From Bacillota bacterium (GTDB lineage: Bacteria; Bacillota; Bacilli; Alicyclobacillales; SLC66), in contig JAJZZT010000557.1 in assembly GCA_021797415.1 (NCBI GenBank), positions 1 through 8,730 of the forward strand: a DNA stretch of 8,730 nucleotides. The letters are read 5' to 3'. The position numbers and the translations under genes were made by a program. This document shows, piece after piece, positions 1 to 6,756 of the stretch; positions within the stretch are counted from its first letter, which is position 1, and the number at the start of each line of letters is the position of its first letter. Under the pieces are notes generated by a model. It saw only the letters and a list, made by a program, of their open reading frames with translations, was not told the origin of the DNA and ran no database searches.

Positions 1-209
1 GGCGTATTGCCGCCGTCAAACGCCAGGTGGAACGATTGCGCCATCTGTTGAAATTTCCCCTGATTGACGCTGGCGATCGAATACATGATGACAAAAAAGA
101 TCAGCAACAGCGTGATCAGGTCGCTGTACGTGAGCAACCAGCGTTCCCGCCCGTCGTGCGCCGCGCGGGTGCGGACTCGCTTGCGCTGCCGCACCGAAAT
201 CTTTTGCAT
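1..209 (-). CDS. motB: Flagellar motor stator protein MotB, N-terminal part (runs off left edge)
   Basis: MotB anchors the ion-driven flagellar stator to peptidoglycan and carries the proton-binding aspartate. Only the first 69 residues are present and the frame is open to the window edge, so the OmpA-like peptidoglycan-binding domain lies outside. Visible are a basic cytoplasmic start rich in Arg/Lys (residues 1-23) and one transmembrane helix (about 25-46) that begins RWLLTYSDLITLLLIFF. Asp30 within YSD is the expected ion-carrying residue. After the helix comes SVNQGKFQQMAQSF, which matches the plug-proximal region of Bacillus MotB proteins. The ATG at 209 is chosen because AAGGAG lies 9 bases upstream; the overlapping ATG at 213 opens a different frame with no MotB similarity. 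No motA precedes it, although motA is usually directly upstream. The stator paralogue MotS or a sodium-type MotB is an alternative. Confidence 0.87.
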   Translation of the reverse strand, partial: MQKISVRQRKRVRTRAAHDGRERWLLTYSDLITLLLIFFVIMYSIASVNQGKFQQMAQSFHLAFDGGNT

Positions 210-290
210 GCATCCTCTCTCCTTGCACAAAAGCCATCATTGTCCGTACTGAACTTTAACTCCAGAGCGGCCGGAACGGAAATCCCGCCA

Positions 291-475
291 TCAGGCGTGA
301 TGCTGGACATACTCAAAGCGGGTCCCATCCGGATGTTGGACTGTCATATCGCTCCCTGTGGGCACGCGAGTTGGGAATCGCAAATGGTTGGCTGGCCCGT
401 CACCGATTCATAGAAGACAACGGCAGGGTCCAGCTCCGCCACATAGATCCGCACATACGTCTGCAGAATCTTCAT
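291..475 (-). pseudogene. Broken VOC (glyoxalase/bleomycin-resistance fold) gene, internally deleted and frameshifted
   Basis: The ATG at 475 opens a frame reading MKILQTYVRIYVAELDPAV and FYESVTGQ, the usual start of small VOC-family proteins (first beta strand, then a helix with the FYE motif). This frame stops at 344-346 after 43 residues. A second frame, shifted by one base at about 390-394, continues with ANHLRFP and then jumps to RVPTGSDMTVQHPDG and FEYVQHHA, ending with TGA at 291-293. That tail is the typical VOC C-terminus, with the HPDG turn and the Glu of the FEYV strand that serves as metal ligand in active family members. Family members are about 115-130 residues; here about 60 central residues, between LRFP and RVPTG (near 368-374), are missing. 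I see this as a gene that lost its middle and also one base. It is unlikely to make a working protein. Its ribosome binding site is weak. Confidence 0.75.
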
Positions 476-731
476 TAAGGTTCAGTATAATCGACATAAA
501 TTATTCCATCCGGGAGTTCTGCCCCTTTTTTGGACTACCTCTATTATACCATTTCCAGTGACACTCCCCCATGTCCACACCAATCGTCTTGTCGGATGGA
601 GTGACCGCAACTCTGCCCATTTCTTGTGTCACACCCGACAGTACTGCAAGAACCGCCGGCGTTGAAGGGGATCGGATTCGCGCATGGAATACAAAAGGAA
701 ATGGATATCATTGAGGAAGGAGAATTGGCAA
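476..731. other. Non-coding spacer between the VOC remnant and the S66 peptidase gene
   Basis: These 256 bases separate two divergently arranged genes. They hold the leftward extended -10 element at 543-551 and a plus-strand TATAAT at 486-491 without a convincing -35 box. A run of T at about 524-530 is not preceded by a clear hairpin. The ribosome binding site of the peptidase (AAGGAG at 717-722) closes the stretch. A plus-strand frame stays open at about 602-760 but matches nothing I recognise. I see no RNA gene or repeat. Confidence 0.5.
543..551 (-). promoter_or_regulatory. Possible extended -10 promoter reading leftwards
   Basis: On the minus strand the sequence TGGTATAAT is a perfect TATAAT with a TG one base upstream, the extended -10 form. 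No good -35 hexamer is found 16-18 bases further upstream, which extended -10 promoters can tolerate. It would start transcription near 536, ahead of the VOC remnant (475) and motB (209), so it may be what now expresses motB. This is motif-based only. Confidence 0.35.
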
Positions 732-1751
732 GTGATTGTACGGAGGCCAACAATCTTACATAACGGCGATGTGGTTGGTATAGCCGCACCAGCCCATTCT
801 TTCTATCCCCTCATGGAAGATTTCTTAAAACTTGGCTGCGATGCGATCACACGCCTTGGTTTGCAGGTGAAATTGGGGCGTCACACCCTATTGCAACACG
901 AACATATTGCGGTTCCTGCGCAACAGCGAGCCGACGACTTGAATGAACTGTTTGCCGACCCAGATGTACATGCGATATTCTGTCTCTCCGGGGGAGCCAA
1001 CACGAACGCCATTCTTCCATTATTGGATTGGAACATGATTGTCCGAAATCCGAAGATTATCATGGGGTACAGTGCCAATACAGCACTCTTGCTCGGACTT
1101 TACAGCCAATGCCAAATGGTAACATTTCATGGTCCACATGTAGTCCTGGATGGGTTGAGCGAGTTCCCAGAACCTTTCGAATATACGACAAGCCATATTA
1201 AGCGCTTGCTGTTTCATGATGCTCCTGTCGGAGCTGTTCGTCCCCCCAAAGAATGGACCACAGATTTCCCCAAACTTGACCAATGTCGCAACATGAAATC
1301 CAACTCGGGCTGGCGTTGGCTCCACTCCGGTCTGGCTCACGGACGTCTTCTGGGTGGTAATTTGACTGCGATGAGGACGATCGCGGGAACGAAATTCTTC
1401 CCGTCATTTGATTCGGCAATCCTGTTTGTCGAAGAAGTCTATATGGGAGCGCCCATTCTTAAAGAAGTGGATGATTCCTTAACCCATCTTCGGCTATTGG
1501 GAGTGTTTGAACAAATCTCAGGTCTAATATTCGGTAAAATCAACGACCAGACAGAAGGAGAGGAGCAGGTCCTCAATGAACTTATTCTTGAACACACCAA
1601 GGATTACGACATTCCCGTTTTATCCAATGTTGACATTGGTCATACCGATCCAAAACTAACGCTGCCAATCGGAGTTCGAGTTACCCTTGATTCGTATTCG
1701 GATACATTCAGCCTGGATGAATCTGCCGTCCGGCGAAAGGGCGCCCGTTAG
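732..1751 (+). CDS. S66-family serine peptidase (MccF / LD-carboxypeptidase-like)
   Basis: S66 peptidases are cytoplasmic Ser-Glu-His hydrolases. LdcA trims murein tetrapeptides during cell-wall recycling, and MccF cleaves microcin C-type peptidyl-nucleotides to give immunity. The 339-residue product has the family's usual length. It shows an N-terminal GDVVGIAAPA strand, LSGGANTNAILPLLDW (85-100), the nucleophile in GYSANTALL (Ser114), TFHGPH (131-136), HGRLLGGNLTAM, the Glu in LFVEEV (Glu234) and the His in GHTDPKLTLPIG (His304), so the triad looks complete. The GGANTN and HGPH segments resemble the MccF-like branch more than LdcA. The GTG at 732 is preferred because AAGGAG ends 9 bases before it and the protein then begins at the family's usual place; an in-frame ATG at 684 would add 16 unconserved residues. 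It stands alone on the plus strand. Sample stretches are 40-43% GC against 68-70% in stretches of the minus-strand genes, suggesting separate origin. The substrate is not determined. Confidence 0.88.
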   Translation: MIVRRPTILHNGDVVGIAAPAHSFYPLMEDFLKLGCDAITRLGLQVKLGRHTLLQHEHIAVPAQQRADDLNELFADPDVHAIFCLSGGANTNAILPLLDWNMIVRNPKIIMGYSANTALLLGLYSQCQMVTFHGPHVVLDGLSEFPEPFEYTTSHIKRLLFHDAPVGAVRPPKEWTTDFPKLDQCRNMKSNSGWRWLHSGLAHGRLLGGNLTAMRTIAGTKFFPSFDSAILFVEEVYMGAPILKEVDDSLTHLRLLGVFEQISGLIFGKINDQTEGEEQVLNELILEHTKDYDIPVLSNVDIGHTDPKLTLPIGVRVTLDSYSDTFSLDESAVRRKGAR

Positions 1752-1876
1752 ATCGCGAAATGGTCGGTCTATCCAATGGAAGCTGCAGTCGCCCGCGCGC
1801 AGGTAAAACGTGCCGACTTATCCGCCAAACGCGTTGGCTTTTCTGGACGCACTCCGCCTGATTCCCGCGGGCCTCC
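1752..1876. other. Convergent spacer with possible transporter remnant
   Basis: This short spacer lies between the stop of the peptidase and the stop of the FAH gene, which converge. A strong hairpin followed by T residues on either strand is not apparent, so no terminator can be named. On the plus strand, 1810 to about 1905 reads as a hydrophobic segment, PPNALAFLDALRLIPAGLL, resembling the early helices of EamA/DMT-type permeases (the 'LRALPAGLLLL' pattern). An in-frame TAA at 1804-1806 and the overlap with the FAH 3' end mean it could only be a fragment. Confidence 0.3.
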
Positions 1877-2743
1877 TCATCCTATGGGTCTATCTCCGGC
1901 GACCAGCCTGTTTTGCAGCGCGCCGAGGCCGTCGATCTCCACGCGCACTTCATCCCCCGGCTTCAGCCATTCCCGCTCCCGTTCCGGCAGGCCCAGAACC
2001 ACCCCCTCCGGCGTCCCGGTCAGAATCAGATCACCCGGTTCCAGGGGGATATAGGCAGAAACATAACTGACTATCTCCCTCACTGAAAAAATCATGTCCC
2101 GGGTGTTGGAGTTTTGCCGCACGGTTCCGTTGACCAGGCAACGGACGCCAAGTCCGTTGGGGTCGCCCACCTCGTCCGCCGTGACCAGATAAGGGCCGAC
2201 GGGACAAAATCCGTCAAGCGTTTTGCCGAGCAGCCACTGTCCCGTGCGCATCTGCAGGTCCCGCGCCGACAGGTCGTTCGCGCAGCAGTAACCCAACACG
2301 CGGTCCAACGCCTCTTCGCGCGTCACGCCCCTTGCCCGCGCGCCGATCACCACGCCCAATTCCGCCTCGTAGTCATACTGTGCGGCGAGCGGACTGAGCG
2401 AAACGCTGTCCCTGTGCCCGCACAGCGAGTTGCCAAACTTGCTGAACAGCACCGGGTATTGCGGAATGGGCATGCCGGATTCCTCAGCATGCTTTCTGTA
2501 ATTGAGGCCGACGCAGATGATCTTCGCATGCCGCGACACGCACGGCGCGAAAGTCAACTCTTCTTCCGCCAGAACGGGTCCCGCGGAATATCCGGGCAAC
2601 AGCTCAGCGGCGCGCTTCACCCCTCCACCTTGCGCATCGCGGCCGAACAGGTCTTCCATGCGCAGTTCCGTCGGCGTCACGCCGCGTCCTGTGCGCACGC
2701 CGATTCTCCGCCTGCCCTGATCTTGGTAGAAAACAAATTTCAC
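1877..2743 (-). CDS. FAH-family hydrolase, candidate 2,4-diketo-3-deoxy sugar acid hydrolase
   Basis: Members of this family cleave C-C bonds of diketo acids in the cytoplasm using Mg2+ or Mn2+. With the neighbouring genes, the likely reaction is splitting a 2,4-diketo-3-deoxyaldonate into pyruvate and a short hydroxy acid. The 288-residue product has a variable N-terminal domain (1-70) and then the FAH core. Core motifs are VGLNYRKHAEE (78-88, with the catalytic His85/Glu88 pair), YDYEAELGVVIG (metal ligands Glu126 and Glu128), CCANDLSARDLQ (Asp157 completing the metal site), GKTLDGFCPVGP (173-184) and LTGTPEGV (241-248). The GTG at 2743 has GGGAG about 8 bases upstream. It is the last gene of the cluster. 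An upstream open frame, contiguous with the SMP-30 gene, ends only 3 bases before this start, which suggests coupling. The last seven residues extend past the usual NRLV end. Isomerase or decarboxylase activities occur in the family, so the reaction is inferred. Confidence 0.85.
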   Translation of the reverse strand: MKFVFYQDQGRRRIGVRTGRGVTPTELRMEDLFGRDAQGGGVKRAAELLPGYSAGPVLAEEELTFAPCVSRHAKIICVGLNYRKHAEESGMPIPQYPVLFSKFGNSLCGHRDSVSLSPLAAQYDYEAELGVVIGARARGVTREEALDRVLGYCCANDLSARDLQMRTGQWLLGKTLDGFCPVGPYLVTADEVGDPNGLGVRCLVNGTVRQNSNTRDMIFSVREIVSYVSAYIPLEPGDLILTGTPEGVVLGLPEREREWLKPGDEVRVEIDGLGALQNRLVAGDRPIG

Positions 2744-2746
2744 GGT

Positions 2747-2902
2747 TCAATCTCCCTCTTCTCTGTTTGTTTCTCTTTGCTTGGCCAGGGAATGTGCAAC
2801 AACCGGATTTCGGCAGACGACCGGCCGTCGCATATCCGCACCTTCCAAGAAGATGTCCCATTGCACTGCGTGGGTCAACCCTGCCCACTTTTTGAACAGG
2901 CT
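2747..2902 (-). other. 51-codon open stretch following the SMP-30 stop, unidentified
   Basis: After the TAG that ends the SMP-30 gene, the same frame stays open for 51 codons. It closes with TGA at 2747-2749, 3 bases before the GTG of the FAH gene. The translation is protein-like and charged; its C-terminal half includes QWDIFLEGADMRRPVV and ends in a basic/acidic tail. I do not recognise it. It could be a C-terminal extension of the lactonase cut off by an amber codon, the remains of a lost gene, or a small gene starting at TTG (2878-2876) or GTG (2866-2864). The segment begins AGCCTGTTCAAAAAGTGG, vaguely like some insertion-sequence ends, but no matching inverted copy is seen. Confidence 0.35.
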
Positions 2903-3787
2903 CTATGACACGTCCGCCATCCTCGTGATGTGCCAGCGCCCCAAGTTGGCAACAAATAGATCATTGCCCCGAAAAGCACAGTTCGTCGGGTGGCACAGCG
3001 TGTGTGCGATCACATCGTGGTAGAGCAACTCCAATCCCGCCCGGTCAGAAAAACGGTACAGAAGAGAAGGCTCATAGCAACTGATGTAGATCCTGCCCTG
3101 CGCGTCAAGAGTGATCCCATCGGGCAGTGCAGGAACGTCGGTCACCTTCTCTTTGACGCCAGGAGCGCCATCTTTTTTAATCGGAATACGGCTGACGCAG
3201 TATTCGAAGGTCTCGGCCACGAACAGTTCGTCTCCGCGGTCTGACATGGCCAGACCGTTGGCGAAGCGCAACGGAAGATCGTACCAAAGACCGCCGCGCC
3301 CCGTTTCCAGATCGAATCGCCAGATCCCGGGCCCAGCCCGCCCCGCGTCAAAACTGTCGCTGACGTAGAGAAATCCGTTCACCGCGTCCACCACGGGCGC
3401 ATTGGGAACCCGTATCATTCCGCCCCGTCCGTCGCCGTCGGCAAATCTCCTGAGTTCTCCCGTCTTCGTGTTCAGCTTGAAGATGGCCGACCATCTTAAA
3501 TCACAACTGTACAGGTTACCTTGGTGGTCAAGAGCCACGCCGAGCGTGAAACCTCCCGTGGAGGCGATCATTTCTATGTGCCGACCGTCAGGATCGATGC
3601 GGTAAATCTCCCCGCTCTCTCCGCCGCACCAGATGTATCCCTCGTGATCAACGGCGATTCCCTCCGGGTGATTGAGCCGCGGCTCGGAAAAGGTTCCGTC
3701 GAAAAACACGCTCACCTTGTCATCCGCGATAACTGATTCTTTCTCCCTCCCGCTTGGACGCCCGTTCATGTCGTTCCCCCCATTCAT
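2903..3787 (-). CDS. SMP-30/gluconolactonase-family sugar lactonase
   Basis: This six-bladed beta-propeller family includes metal-dependent lactonases that open aldono-lactones to aldonic acids, here the likely second step of the pathway. The 294-residue product shows the family's metal site: Glu42 in NHPEGIAVD, Asn177 in RFANGLAMS and Asp223 in LPDGITLD, with Asn129 in VPNAPVVD as the substrate-side asparagine. Repeated blade motifs such as YIWCGGESGEIYRIDPDG and LYVSDSF are clear. The C-terminal HPTNCAF and ANLGRWHITRM match the usual end of the subgroup, but the protein stops slightly early. Two starts are plausible: ATG at 3787, and ATG at 3769, which has GGGGGG 6 bases upstream. The conserved part begins only at about residue 26, so the choice does not affect function. 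It follows the dehydratase gene by 12 bases. Related proteins hydrolyse other esters or lactones, so the exact substrate is open. Confidence 0.85.
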   Translation of the reverse strand: MNGGNDMNGRPSGREKESVIADDKVSVFFDGTFSEPRLNHPEGIAVDHEGYIWCGGESGEIYRIDPDGRHIEMIASTGGFTLGVALDHQGNLYSCDLRWSAIFKLNTKTGELRRFADGDGRGGMIRVPNAPVVDAVNGFLYVSDSFDAGRAGPGIWRFDLETGRGGLWYDLPLRFANGLAMSDRGDELFVAETFEYCVSRIPIKKDGAPGVKEKVTDVPALPDGITLDAQGRIYISCYEPSLLYRFSDRAGLELLYHDVIAHTLCHPTNCAFRGNDLFVANLGRWHITRMADVS

Positions 3788-3799
3788 CCGCCACCTGGC

Positions 3800-5020
3800 C
3801 TACCCCTCCGGATCTGCCCAACGGTCGTTTGGCACAAGCGAAAACCAGTCTGGACGGGTCGGATCCCGGTCATACGGGTAGCCGCCGAGTTCGCGGTACA
3901 GTTCCGCGTATTCACGAACCTTGTCCGGGTCGACTTCAACGCCCAGTCCCGGCCCATCCGGCACGGCAATGGCGCCGTTTTTGTAGAGCAATTTCCCCCC
4001 TTTCAAAATATCGCCCTGCAGATGATGATAGTGCGCATCGGCCGCGAAGGACAGATTGGGCACAACCGCGCCCAGATGAAGCATCGTGGCCAGTTGAATG
4101 CCGAGTTCTCCAGAGGAATGCACGGCAACCCCAAGTTGGAACGTCTCGCATACGCCCGCCGCCTTGACACAGGCACGGATGCCGCCCCAAAAGGTCGTAT
4201 CCAGCAAGATGACATCGACCGCAGGATCAAGGATATTTGCCGCCAGTTGTTCGAAGTTCACCACAACCGTGTTGGTCGCCATCGGAACGCGCGTCATCGA
4301 CCTCACGCGGCGGATTCCGTTCAAACCCCAGGTGGGATCTTCCAGATAATCGTTGTTGAGACCTTCGATGGCTTGGCTGAAACGAATGCCCTGCTCCACA
4401 CTGAGCGCGCAGTTCGGGTCGTAGCGCAGCCGGTCATCCGGGAACGCGTCTGCCAGCGCGCGGTAGCAGGCCAATTCGAAATCGGGGGGAAAGACTCCCC
4501 CCTTCAACTTGTGTACGGTGAACCCATGTTTTTGCTTCAATTCTCCGCAGTGGCGCACAAGTTGGTCTATGGTCCGGACTTCCCCTGCGCCGGTATCCTC
4601 GTTCGCAAGACGAAAGAACAGGTAACTGGCAAACGGCACCTCATCCCGAACCCTGCCGCCGAGCAACTGATATACGGGAACATTGAGCTTCTTCCCGATG
4701 ATGTCGAGGCAGGCGAATTCGATGGCGGCATGCTGTTGTGTCCGGTTGTTGTACAGGGAAGCCGTCGGATTGCAGATTTTAAAACGCAACTCTTCCAGTT
4801 GAAACGGGTCATGCCCCAATAAGTAACGCTTCAATCCCGCGAACGCAAGCTCGGCGCTTTCCCCTCCGCCCCCCATTTCACCGTAGCCGACAATCCCCTC
4901 ATCTGTATGGACCTCCACGACCGTGCGCACAAACCGCCCCCAATGCGCGCCATTGGCATGGCGCAATGGCGCTTCCAGAGGCACCGTGACCGTCGTCGCG
5001 CGAATATCCGTAATCTTCAT
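3800..5020 (-). CDS. Enolase-superfamily acid-sugar dehydratase, glucarate dehydratase subgroup
   Basis: The enzyme should remove water from an aldonate or aldarate to give a 2-keto-3-deoxy acid, with Mg2+ stabilising an enolate. The 406-residue protein has the N-terminal capping domain (about 1-125, including [11 protein letters not shown] and [12 protein letters not shown]) followed by the TIM barrel. Residues visible: Lys171 and Lys173 in HKLKGG (KxK base), metal ligands Asp201 (YDPNCAL), Glu227 (YLEDPTWG) and Asn250 (MATNTVV), and the Asp274/His301 dyad ([10 protein letters not shown] and [10 protein letters not shown]). Asn as third metal ligand and KLKGG are marks of the glucarate-dehydratase subgroup rather than the mandelate-racemase or L-fuconate-dehydratase subgroup. 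The ATG at 5020 has TAAGGAG overlapping the preceding gene's stop, so translation is probably coupled. Its partners are a lactonase and SDRs, which fits a lactone-derived aldonate better than glucarate. The substrate is therefore not certain. Confidence 0.88.
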   Translation of the reverse strand: MKITDIRATTVTVPLEAPLRHANGAHWGRFVRTVVEVHTDEGIVGYGEMGGGGESAELAFAGLKRYLLGHDPFQLEELRFKICNPTASLYNNRTQQHAAIEFACLDIIGKKLNVPVYQLLGGRVRDEVPFASYLFFRLANEDTGAGEVRTIDQLVRHCGELKQKHGFTVHKLKGGVFPPDFELACYRALADAFPDDRLRYDPNCALSVEQGIRFSQAIEGLNNDYLEDPTWGLNGIRRVRSMTRVPMATNTVVVNFEQLAANILDPAVDVILLDTTFWGGIRACVKAAGVCETFQLGVAVHSSGELGIQLATMLHLGAVVPNLSFAADAHYHHLQGDILKGGKLLYKNGAIAVPDGPGLGVEVDPDKVREYAELYRELGGYPYDRDPTRPDWFSLVPNDRWADPEG

Positions 5021-5032
5021 GATGGTTTCTCC

Positions 5033-5824
5033 TTACTCCGGAAGAGTGACCCCGATGGCGGACAGCAGGCCACCGTCGATTTTGATGTCCGCTCCCGTGA
5101 TGAAGGAAGCCTTGTCGCTGCACAAGTATGCGATCAAATGCGCCACCTCCTCGGGCGTGCCGACGCGACCAACGGGATGCATGGTTCCCCATGTCTCGAT
5201 CAGGGACTCTTGCGACGCTTCACCGCGGAGCAAATCTGCCGCAAAGCGCAGCATCGGGGTGTCCACAGACGCAGGACAGACGGCATTCACACGGATGCCT
5301 TCCGACGCGTGATCCACCGCCATCGCCCGCGTCAGCGCGTTGATCCCTCCTTTCGAAGCGCTGTAGGCCGCCACCCCCTTCTGGGCTGCATACGCCTGGA
5401 CGGATGATACGTGGACGATGGCCCCGCCGCCGCGTTTTCTCATGACGGGAATGCAGTACTTGGAGGTCAGGAACATGCCCTTCAGGTTGGTCTCGATCAC
5501 TTGATCCCACAGTTCTTCGTCTGTGTCCACCACACTGCCGTATCGCTGAACGCCGGCGCTGTTCACCAGAATGTCGACGCCCCCAAAGGCGTCGGTCACC
5601 TGTTGTACCATTTGCCGAACCTGCTCACTGTCCGACACGTTGGCCCGGATGCCGATGATCCCATCATGGCCTGCGGAGATTCGTATCTCCTGCACTCTGT
5701 CCTGGGCGTCGTGCAAAGATACAATGGCTGTCGATGCACCTTCCATGGCGAGCATTCGCGCGGTGGCCAGGCCGATTCCCTTGGAACCGCCGGTCACCAC
5801 CGCGACCTTCCCTCGAAACGGCAT
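5033..5824 (-). CDS. SDR-family NAD(P)-dependent sugar or sugar-acid dehydrogenase (SDR 2)
   Basis: This is a classical short-chain dehydrogenase/reductase of 263 residues, the normal length. It has the cofactor loop TGGSKGIG (11-18), NSAG (88-91), Asn113 (TNLKG), Ser141 (HVSSVQ), Tyr154 and Lys158 (YSASK), followed by NAVCPASVDTPM and the C-terminal TGADIKIDGG. At the end of beta strand 2 it has Ser36 rather than an acidic residue, so NAD preference is not assured and NADP is possible. The start chosen is ATG 5824, with AAAGGAG 9 bases upstream; an in-frame ATG at 5845 would place that ribosome binding site inside the gene. It lies between another SDR (63 bp upstream) and the dehydratase (12 bp downstream). 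It should oxidise either the starting sugar to a lactone or the 2-keto-3-deoxy acid to a diketo acid. Which step belongs to which SDR cannot be told from sequence. Confidence 0.9.
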   Translation of the reverse strand: MPFRGKVAVVTGGSKGIGLATARMLAMEGASTAIVSLHDAQDRVQEIRISAGHDGIIGIRANVSDSEQVRQMVQQVTDAFGGVDILVNSAGVQRYGSVVDTDEELWDQVIETNLKGMFLTSKYCIPVMRKRGGGAIVHVSSVQAYAAQKGVAAYSASKGGINALTRAMAVDHASEGIRVNAVCPASVDTPMLRFAADLLRGEASQESLIETWGTMHPVGRVGTPEEVAHLIAYLCSDKASFITGADIKIDGGLLSAIGVTLPE

Positions 5825-5887
5825 GGTTGTCCACTCCTTTTGCATTGCGCCGCCCCATCATTTTATCGGAATTTTGCAAACCGACCA

Positions 5888-6661
5888 CTAGGCCATTTTT
5901 CCGAAGGTGGCGCCCCCGTCCACGTAAAGCGGCGATCCCATCACGAACTTCGATTCGTCAGACGCAAGAAACAAGGCCGCATGCGCAACATCCTCCGGTC
6001 TCCCCAAGTCGCCGCTGAGTTGGCGTTGCCGGATCGTCTGTAACCCCTCTTCTGGATCCGCATACGACTCGTTCAAATACTTTTCCACGAATGGAGTCAA
6101 TATCGTTCCTGGAAGCAGGGCATTCACCCGGATTCCGTAAGGTGCGTAGTCGACCTGCATGCACTTGGTGAGAGCGAGCACCGCGCCTTTGGTGGCTGCA
6201 TAGACCGCCCTGCGCATCAATCCGATTTCGGCGAGGACCGACGACATGTTGATGATATTGCCCTGTCGGCGTTCCATCATGTGCGGCAGGACATGCTTGC
6301 ACGGCAAGAACACGCCTTTGATATTCACATTGACGACGCGATCCCACAACTCTTCTGAAAGTTCATGCACCGCCCCGATTCCCGAGACGCCCGCGTTATT
6401 GAACAAGATATCGAGGCGCCCAAAGTGTTCCAGGGCCTGTTCCACCATGGACGCAACTTCATTCTCACTGGTCACGTCGGCTCCCAGATAAATCGCGGCC
6501 CCTCCCTGTGATTCGATCTCCCGGACGGTTTCTTGCCCGCTCTGCGCCACAATGTCATTGACGACGACCTGCGCTCCCTCTTTGGCAAATAACAAGGCCG
6601 TTTCCTTCCCAATGCCCGATCCTGCCCCCGTGATCAGGGCCACCTTCTGCTGCAGTCTCAT
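5888..6661 (-). CDS. SDR-family NAD-dependent dehydrogenase (SDR 1)
   Basis: This second classical SDR, of 257 residues, is distinct in sequence from its neighbour. Motifs are TGAGSGIG (11-18), Asp36 at the end of beta strand 2 (VVVNDI), NNAG (88-91), Asn113 (VNIKG), Ser141 (NMSSVL), Tyr154 and Lys158 (YAATK), LLPGTILTPF (182-191) and SPLYVDGG near the C-terminus. Asp36 would hydrogen-bond the adenosine ribose and exclude the NADP phosphate, so NAD is the expected cofactor. The start is ATG 6661, preceded by AAGGAAGGG 6-7 bases upstream. The frame stays open to 6730, but those 23 extra residues do not resemble the SDR fold. It follows the GH38-like gene by 95 bp. With five partner enzymes it is expected to act in sugar or keto-deoxy acid oxidation. 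General SDRs such as FabG homologues are an alternative, less likely in this setting. Confidence 0.9.
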   Translation of the reverse strand: MRLQQKVALITGAGSGIGKETALLFAKEGAQVVVNDIVAQSGQETVREIESQGGAAIYLGADVTSENEVASMVEQALEHFGRLDILFNNAGVSGIGAVHELSEELWDRVVNVNIKGVFLPCKHVLPHMMERRQGNIINMSSVLAEIGLMRRAVYAATKGAVLALTKCMQVDYAPYGIRVNALLPGTILTPFVEKYLNESYADPEEGLQTIRQRQLSGDLGRPEDVAHAALFLASDESKFVMGSPLYVDGGATFGKMA

Positions 6662-6756
6662 GTGCTGCCCTTCCTTCGCATCTATCCGAAATGTGCGGTA
6701 TCGCTGCACTGTTTCAAAGCGTCTGACCATCCGTTGCGACCGGCTCTAATCAGATG

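Noticed and set aside
16..240. A 74-residue minus-strand frame across the motB start
   Set aside because: It is out of frame with the recognisable MotB sequence, and its translation matches nothing. The MotB frame has the better-placed ribosome binding site.
486..491. Plus-strand TATAAT as promoter of the peptidase gene
   Set aside because: There is no -35-like hexamer 16-18 bases upstream, and it lies about 240 bases from the start codon.
684..731. ATG at 684 as the start of the S66 peptidase
   Set aside because: The extra 16 residues are not family-like, and a good AAGGAG lies inside them at the right distance from the GTG at 732.
602..760. A plus-strand open frame ending within the start of the peptidase gene, containing GIGFAHGIQKEMDIIEEGEL
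   Set aside because: It looks somewhat protein-like and might be the tail of a lost gene, but it is short, preceded by a stop codon, and I cannot match it to any family.
1752..1880. A bidirectional terminator between the convergent peptidase and FAH genes
   Set aside because: A terminator is expected here, but I found no stable hairpin with a following T run. The CCCGCGGG palindrome near 1865 is too short and lacks a U tract.
2880..2902. Insertion-sequence end at AGCCTGTTCAAAAAGTGG
   Set aside because: There is only a vague resemblance; no inverted partner, target-site duplication or transposase is present in the window.
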